From Hymenobacter sp. BRD128 (GTDB taxonomy: Bacteria; Bacteroidota; Bacteroidia; Cytophagales; Hymenobacteraceae), in the NCBI RefSeq assembly GCF_013256625.1, contig NZ_CP053909.1, forward strand, positions 1-64,000: 64,000 nucleotides of DNA, in the 5' to 3' direction. Below, in pieces: positions 60,866-64,000 of the stretch (its first letter is position 1; each line of letters starts with the position of its first letter). The position numbers and the translations under genes are program-made. A model generated the notes under the pieces. The model was given only the letters and a program-made list of their open reading frames with translations. It had not been told where the DNA came from and searched no databases.

Positions 60866-61345
60866 ATGCGCTCCCTTCTCCTCGCTCTTCCCGCCGGCAC
60901 GCCGGCCAGCTCCCCCTCGCTTGCGCAGCTGGTGGCGCAGCTTCGCGAGCACGACTACCGGGTAGTGGTGCTCGCGGTCCCGGCTGAGCCGGCGCTGCAC
61001 CGACTCGCGGCCCACCTGGTATTCGCCGCTTGTGAGCAAGTCACGCCCACCGCCCGCCCGCAACCCGTTTTGGTCCGCTTCCGCGCCGCGCCTGGTCCGG
61101 CGGCCGCGCAGCAAGCCCCTACCATCGAGTTTACCAGTTTGCCCCCGCGCCTCCGCCAGGTCAGCGGCTGGCTGCGCCTGCTCGCCCAGCCGGGACTAGC
61201 CGGCGAGCTGTCCGCCGCTATTACGGTCCCGCCCGGCCCGCTGGCCGCGCCCCGGGCCACCCTCTACCGCTTTTGCCGGGTTACCCAGCGTGCGGCTGCC
61301 CGCCGGTGCTTAAATTTGGCAACCAATTCAAGCGCGCAATTTTAA
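60866..61345 (+). CDS. Hypothetical protein with alpha/beta layout
   Basis: This protein has 159 residues from ATG at 60866. The start alternates strands and helices (MRSLLLALPAGTPASSPSLA, VAQLREHDYRVVVLAVPAEP), as in small nucleotide-binding folds, but no P-loop is present. The C-terminus is Arg/Ala-rich. Unknown function. A 109-base AT-rich gap follows with tandem TGCATTTAG copies near 61411-61429. Confidence 0.5.
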   Translation: MRSLLLALPAGTPASSPSLAQLVAQLREHDYRVVVLAVPAEPALHRLAAHLVFAACEQVTPTARPQPVLVRFRAAPGPAAAQQAPTIEFTSLPPRLRQVSGWLRLLAQPGLAGELSAAITVPPGPLAAPRATLYRFCRVTQRAAARRCLNLATNSSAQF

Positions 61346-61454
61346 CTACCTGACTAGCAAGTGATAAATTTTAGCAAAGTGTCGTATTTGAACTAATCTG
61401 GCGCATTTGTTGCATTTAGTGCATTTAGAAAAGTACTTTATTATATTACTGGTT

Positions 61455-62072
61455 ATGTTTATCCTCCTAGCGCTCCCGCCCATTTGCGGATGTCTCTTAT
61501 TTCTGGGCCTCTTCACGGCCACGCGGGGGCCGCTGGTACGATTGCTGCTGTCGATTGTACTAGCCGGCTTCGTGGCTCCCCTGGCGACCATCCTGGCTCA
61601 CCGGGTTTTGGCAGCCCTACCCGTACCGGTGCTGCTTGGGGTCACCACCGTGCTGTGCGCCTCCATTTTGTGGCGCCTGGTGCCGCGGCTGCCCGTACCC
61701 CGTAACCACGTTCGGGCGACCTGCTGGCTGCTGGTGCTGACGAGCTGCACGCTGATTACCGTACTACTGACTAGCGCTCGCCCGGCCGGCGTCGGGCTGC
61801 ACTTGCCGCTGGGCCCTGGGCTGCTGCTCGTGGCTAGTCCCTTTCTGGTAGCTCACCTGCTGCTTGCTGTGTTGAGTCGTCAGCGTCCGGGGCGCTCCCT
61901 GACGGCAACCCAGCCGCTCGCTAGTTCCGGTCGTGGCCCTCAGGCGGCCCAGCCGGCGCGGCCGCTGCTGAATCGGCCCCTGGAACTGGTCGGGGTAACT
62001 GCGCCTAATTACCCGCTGGCGCCTTCCCTAACGGCGGGTCGTGGCCCGGCGGCGGCTTTTTCCTCTAATTAG
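61455..62072 (+). CDS. Hypothetical multi-span membrane protein
   Basis: This protein has 205 residues from ATG at 61455 (MFILLALPPICGCLLFLGLF); a TTG at 61407 is less likely. Four to five hydrophobic segments lie within the first 140 residues (LVRLLLSIVLAGFVAPLATI, VLLGVTTVLCASILWRLV, CWLLVLTSCTLITVLLTSA, GPGLLLVASPFLVAHLLLAV). A Pro/Ala/Arg-rich cytoplasmic-type tail follows. No transporter or enzyme family is recognised. It is the only integral membrane protein of the right-end cluster. Confidence 0.55.
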   Translation: MFILLALPPICGCLLFLGLFTATRGPLVRLLLSIVLAGFVAPLATILAHRVLAALPVPVLLGVTTVLCASILWRLVPRLPVPRNHVRATCWLLVLTSCTLITVLLTSARPAGVGLHLPLGPGLLLVASPFLVAHLLLAVLSRQRPGRSLTATQPLASSGRGPQAAQPARPLLNRPLELVGVTAPNYPLAPSLTAGRGPAAAFSSN

Positions 62073-62155
62073 GGGCCTGGCCTACTCGGTTGCGCGCGAC
62101 TGGTTTCTCCCCACCGCCCGTTCGCATTCGTTGAAACGTATTCTACTTAGCAGAG

Positions 62156-63688
62156 GTGAGCGAATTTTCTACTATCGTTCGAATTATTCAACAGCGCCGC
62201 CTGAAAGGCAAGAAGCTGCTGATTGAGTTTGATGCTCCGGCTTCTCCCGGCACCGCGACGGGCAAGGAGCAGCGGCTTATCGCCCTGGTGACGGAAAAAC
62301 CGGCTAAAACGGACCTGGAGCTGACCAAGGATTTGTACGGCGTGAACTCCGCCGCTAATCGGGCGGCCTTTCGCCAGCTGCGCGCGCGGGTCCAGGAAAA
62401 GCTACTGAACAACCTGCCGTTTCTAGACTATACGGACCAGCAGGGCTTCGTGGCGCGCCCTTTTGAGATAGAGTGCCGGACGCTGCTCTACCGGGCCTCC
62501 TTGCTTATTTCCGAAGGTGAAACCCGCTTTAGCGAGCGGTTGCTGCAACGCTGCTTGAAAAAGGCGCTGGCAGCGGAATTTACCGACCTGGCGGAGCAGG
62601 CCGTGACCCGGCTCTTGCTTTTGTACTCGGATGCAATCGGGTGGACGGCCTACGAGAAGGTGCTTCCCCAGGCGGTGGCCATCCGGCAGCAGCTGGCGGT
62701 CGAGCGCCGCTCGGACGAATTGTACAACCAGTTCCGGATGCTTGCGGAAGGCGGGGTCGCTCAAAAGCGGCAACTGCTTGCTGGTGCCCACGCGCTCATT
62801 GCGGAGCTGGCGGAGCTGCACGCGCAGCTCCAGTCCTATACTACCTTCTACAACCTCTACCGTGCCCAGCTTTCCTACGCGGAATACACGGGCTGCTACG
62901 AAGATGTGCTGAAAATAACGACGGACGCCCAGCAGCTTTTCGAGGTCGGGCAAATCAACCGCAAGCGCTTTGATTTGCGGTTCAGCTATTTCTGGATAGT
63001 CTACGCCCATTTACGCACCCAGCATATAACCGAAGGGCTGGAACTGGCCGAGCGCTACGCCTCCGCCTTTTTGATGACTTCCACCAACTGGTTTTTTTTC
63101 TACGAGCACTATTTACTCCTTGCCCTGCACGGCCGGCGCTACGACCTGGCGTACCACCTGCTTCAGCAGGTGTACAAGAATCCTTCCATGAAAAAAATAA
63201 GGCCGTCCGCGCTGGAGCGCTGGGAGTTGCTCTCGGCCTACACGCTGCTTATGCGTCCGGCCGACCCGCCGTTGCTCAAGCGCCGGGGCAGCCGGCTACC
63301 GCTTTCCGAGCTGACTATGCCCGAGTACAGCCGGGATAAAGCGGGCTACAACGTCTTTATTCTGGTGCACCAGGCGCTGGAGTTTTTGCGCGAGCGGCGG
63401 CTCGACGCGGTTACGCTGCGCTTGGAAAGCCTGCGCAAATACCAGCAGCGGCATTTGAAAGATTCGTCGCTGCTGCGCAGCCGCACGTTTCTGCGGCTGC
63501 TGCTGCTGCTACCGGAGGCCGAGTTTCAGGTGGCGCAGCTCACGCACCACGAACGCGTGCTTCAGCACCTGGAGACGCTGCGCCGCGCGCCTTTCATCGC
63601 CCCCGGCGCCACGGAAATTGAGATTGTGCCCTACGAGCACCTGTGGGAGCTTACCTTGGCCATTCTGCGCCAGGGCCCGCCGGTTTAA
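62156..63688 (+). CDS. Large helical hypothetical protein, TPR-like
   Basis: This protein has 510 residues from a GTG at 62156 (MSEFSTIVRIIQQRRLKGKK). Almost entirely helical, with repeated hairpin patterns (ERLLQRCLKKALAAEFTDLA, TTDAQQLFEVGQINRKRFDL, EGLELAERYASAFLMTSTNW) that suggest TPR-like or alpha-solenoid folding. No enzymatic motif is visible. It lies 21 bases before the recombinase gene and could be an accessory factor for it or a scaffold protein. Proteins of this type are known to me only as hypotheticals in Hymenobacter-like genomes. Confidence 0.6.
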   Translation: MSEFSTIVRIIQQRRLKGKKLLIEFDAPASPGTATGKEQRLIALVTEKPAKTDLELTKDLYGVNSAANRAAFRQLRARVQEKLLNNLPFLDYTDQQGFVARPFEIECRTLLYRASLLISEGETRFSERLLQRCLKKALAAEFTDLAEQAVTRLLLLYSDAIGWTAYEKVLPQAVAIRQQLAVERRSDELYNQFRMLAEGGVAQKRQLLAGAHALIAELAELHAQLQSYTTFYNLYRAQLSYAEYTGCYEDVLKITTDAQQLFEVGQINRKRFDLRFSYFWIVYAHLRTQHITEGLELAERYASAFLMTSTNWFFFYEHYLLLALHGRRYDLAYHLLQQVYKNPSMKKIRPSALERWELLSAYTLLMRPADPPLLKRRGSRLPLSELTMPEYSRDKAGYNVFILVHQALEFLRERRLDAVTLRLESLRKYQQRHLKDSSLLRSRTFLRLLLLLPEAEFQVAQLTHHERVLQHLETLRRAPFIAPGATEIEIVPYEHLWELTLAILRQGPPV

Positions 63689-63709
63689 GCGGCCCCCGCT
63701 TCCCTAGTC

Positions 63710-64000
63710 ATGCCAAAAGCAACTGCCCTTACCCTTCCGCCCCGGCCCGCCCTCCCGACGCTGGCCAATCTCCCCGAGGGGCGGGCGGGCCACTACGCCG
63801 AGGCGGGCCTGACCGGGTCCGTCAACACGCAGAAAGCCTACGCGTCCGACTTCCGGCAGTTTACGGCGTTCTGTGCTTCCCAAGCTACTGACCCCGTCCC
63901 AGCGGCCCCGGCAACCGTTGCCGCCTACTTGGCCCACCTGGCCGACGCGGGCCGCAAGTACGCCACGATTCAGCGGCACCTGGCCAGCATCTCCAAGGTG
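63710..64000 (+). CDS. Tyrosine recombinase/integrase, N-terminal part, cut by the right window edge
   Basis: 97 codons are present from ATG at 63710. The core-binding domain is clear: GHYAEAGLTGSVNTQKAYAS, DFRQFTAFCASQATDP, ADAGRKYATIQRHLASISK. It is homologous to the recombinase at 37755-38714 (NTIRAYAGDWQRFTTWCQ, ADAGKKVATIQRHAAAI) but clearly different. The catalytic domain lies beyond the window. It ends a six-gene cluster and may be the integrase or resolvase of the element. Confidence 0.8.
   Translation, partial: MPKATALTLPPRPALPTLANLPEGRAGHYAEAGLTGSVNTQKAYASDFRQFTAFCASQATDPVPAAPATVAAYLAHLADAGRKYATIQRHLASISKV

Noticed and set aside
1..64000. tRNA, rRNA, riboswitch or replication origin iterons
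   Set aside because: I looked for typical conserved strings and tandem iterons and found none that I could support by eye; weak structures cannot be excluded without covariance searches.

Overview
The window looks like accessory DNA of a GC-rich member of the Bacteroidota, most probably Hymenobacter or a close relative in the Hymenobacteraceae. Four things point there. The conjugation genes are of the Bacteroidetes TraE/F/G/J/K/M/N/O type. Many secreted proteins end in a type IX secretion (T9SS) type A sorting domain. Promoter-like elements fit TAnnTTTG rather than sigma70. Start codons are preceded by pyrimidine-rich tracts rather than Shine-Dalgarno sequences. The genus is an inference; no rRNA or tRNA gene was seen.

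Layout. 1-8.7 kb, minus strand: a partial gene, a small hypothetical gene, an ArdC-like antirestriction protein, a DUF3127 OB-fold protein and a very large Toprim (primase-like) protein with hexapeptide repeats. 8.9-20.0 kb, plus strand: a mating-pair-formation operon (membrane/coiled-coil protein, TraE, TraF, TraG ATPase, TraJ, TraK, TraN, TraM, a VirB5-like product in two frames, TraO, two small genes). 20.0-30.2 kb: secreted proteins (small Cys peptide, carboxypeptidase-regulatory-like protein, T9SS alpha/beta hydrolase, DUF6252-like lipoprotein, tandem T9SS paralogues). 30.6-38.8 kb: a defence and recombination island with an IS630 element, a truncated PHP/TrlF-like gene, umuC and resolvase remnants, AbiEii and AbiEi, a GHKL ATPase with a PD-(D/E)XK nuclease domain, a 103-bp MITE, a DinB-like protein, and a tyrosine recombinase next to an attachment-like inverted repeat. 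40.3-43.0 kb: a three-gene cassette of subtilase, I9-like small protein and S1/P1-type nuclease. 43.0-43.8 kb: a scar made of a second traO remnant and an IS3 fragment. 43.8-57.8 kb, minus strand: a long operon with an RHS polymorphic toxin, an AT-rich probable immunity gene, two lipoproteins, a second large RHS-like secreted protein and an FG-GAP protein. 58.5-59.1 kb: nested IS fragments. 59.2-64 kb: an operator followed by six genes of unknown function and the start of a second tyrosine recombinase.

The left part reads as the backbone of a conjugative plasmid or integrative element: antirestriction, replication/primase and DNA transfer. Relaxase and coupling-protein genes are not visible and may lie outside. 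The middle and right parts are cargo. A repeated palindrome, TTTGTTCANNTGAACAAA, followed 7-8 bases later by a TAnCTTTG promoter box, stands before a small leader, the T9SS pair and the right-end cluster. A half-site copy precedes the tra operon. This suggests one regulator coordinates backbone and cargo.

Caveat: at least seven genes are split by one-base frame changes at or next to C or G runs (ardC, primase, traF, traM, virB5-like, both RHS genes). Uncorrected homopolymer errors are the simplest explanation, so the split frames are described as pieces of single genes. The IS630 split at an A8 run is different and probably programmed.

The best candidates for an undescribed system are the subtilase/I9-like/S1-P1 nuclease cassette (40293-42970) and the AbiE/GHKL-nuclease locus, whose two promoters each carry a long perfect palindrome with the same 12-bp core exactly 120 bp apart (34455-34609).
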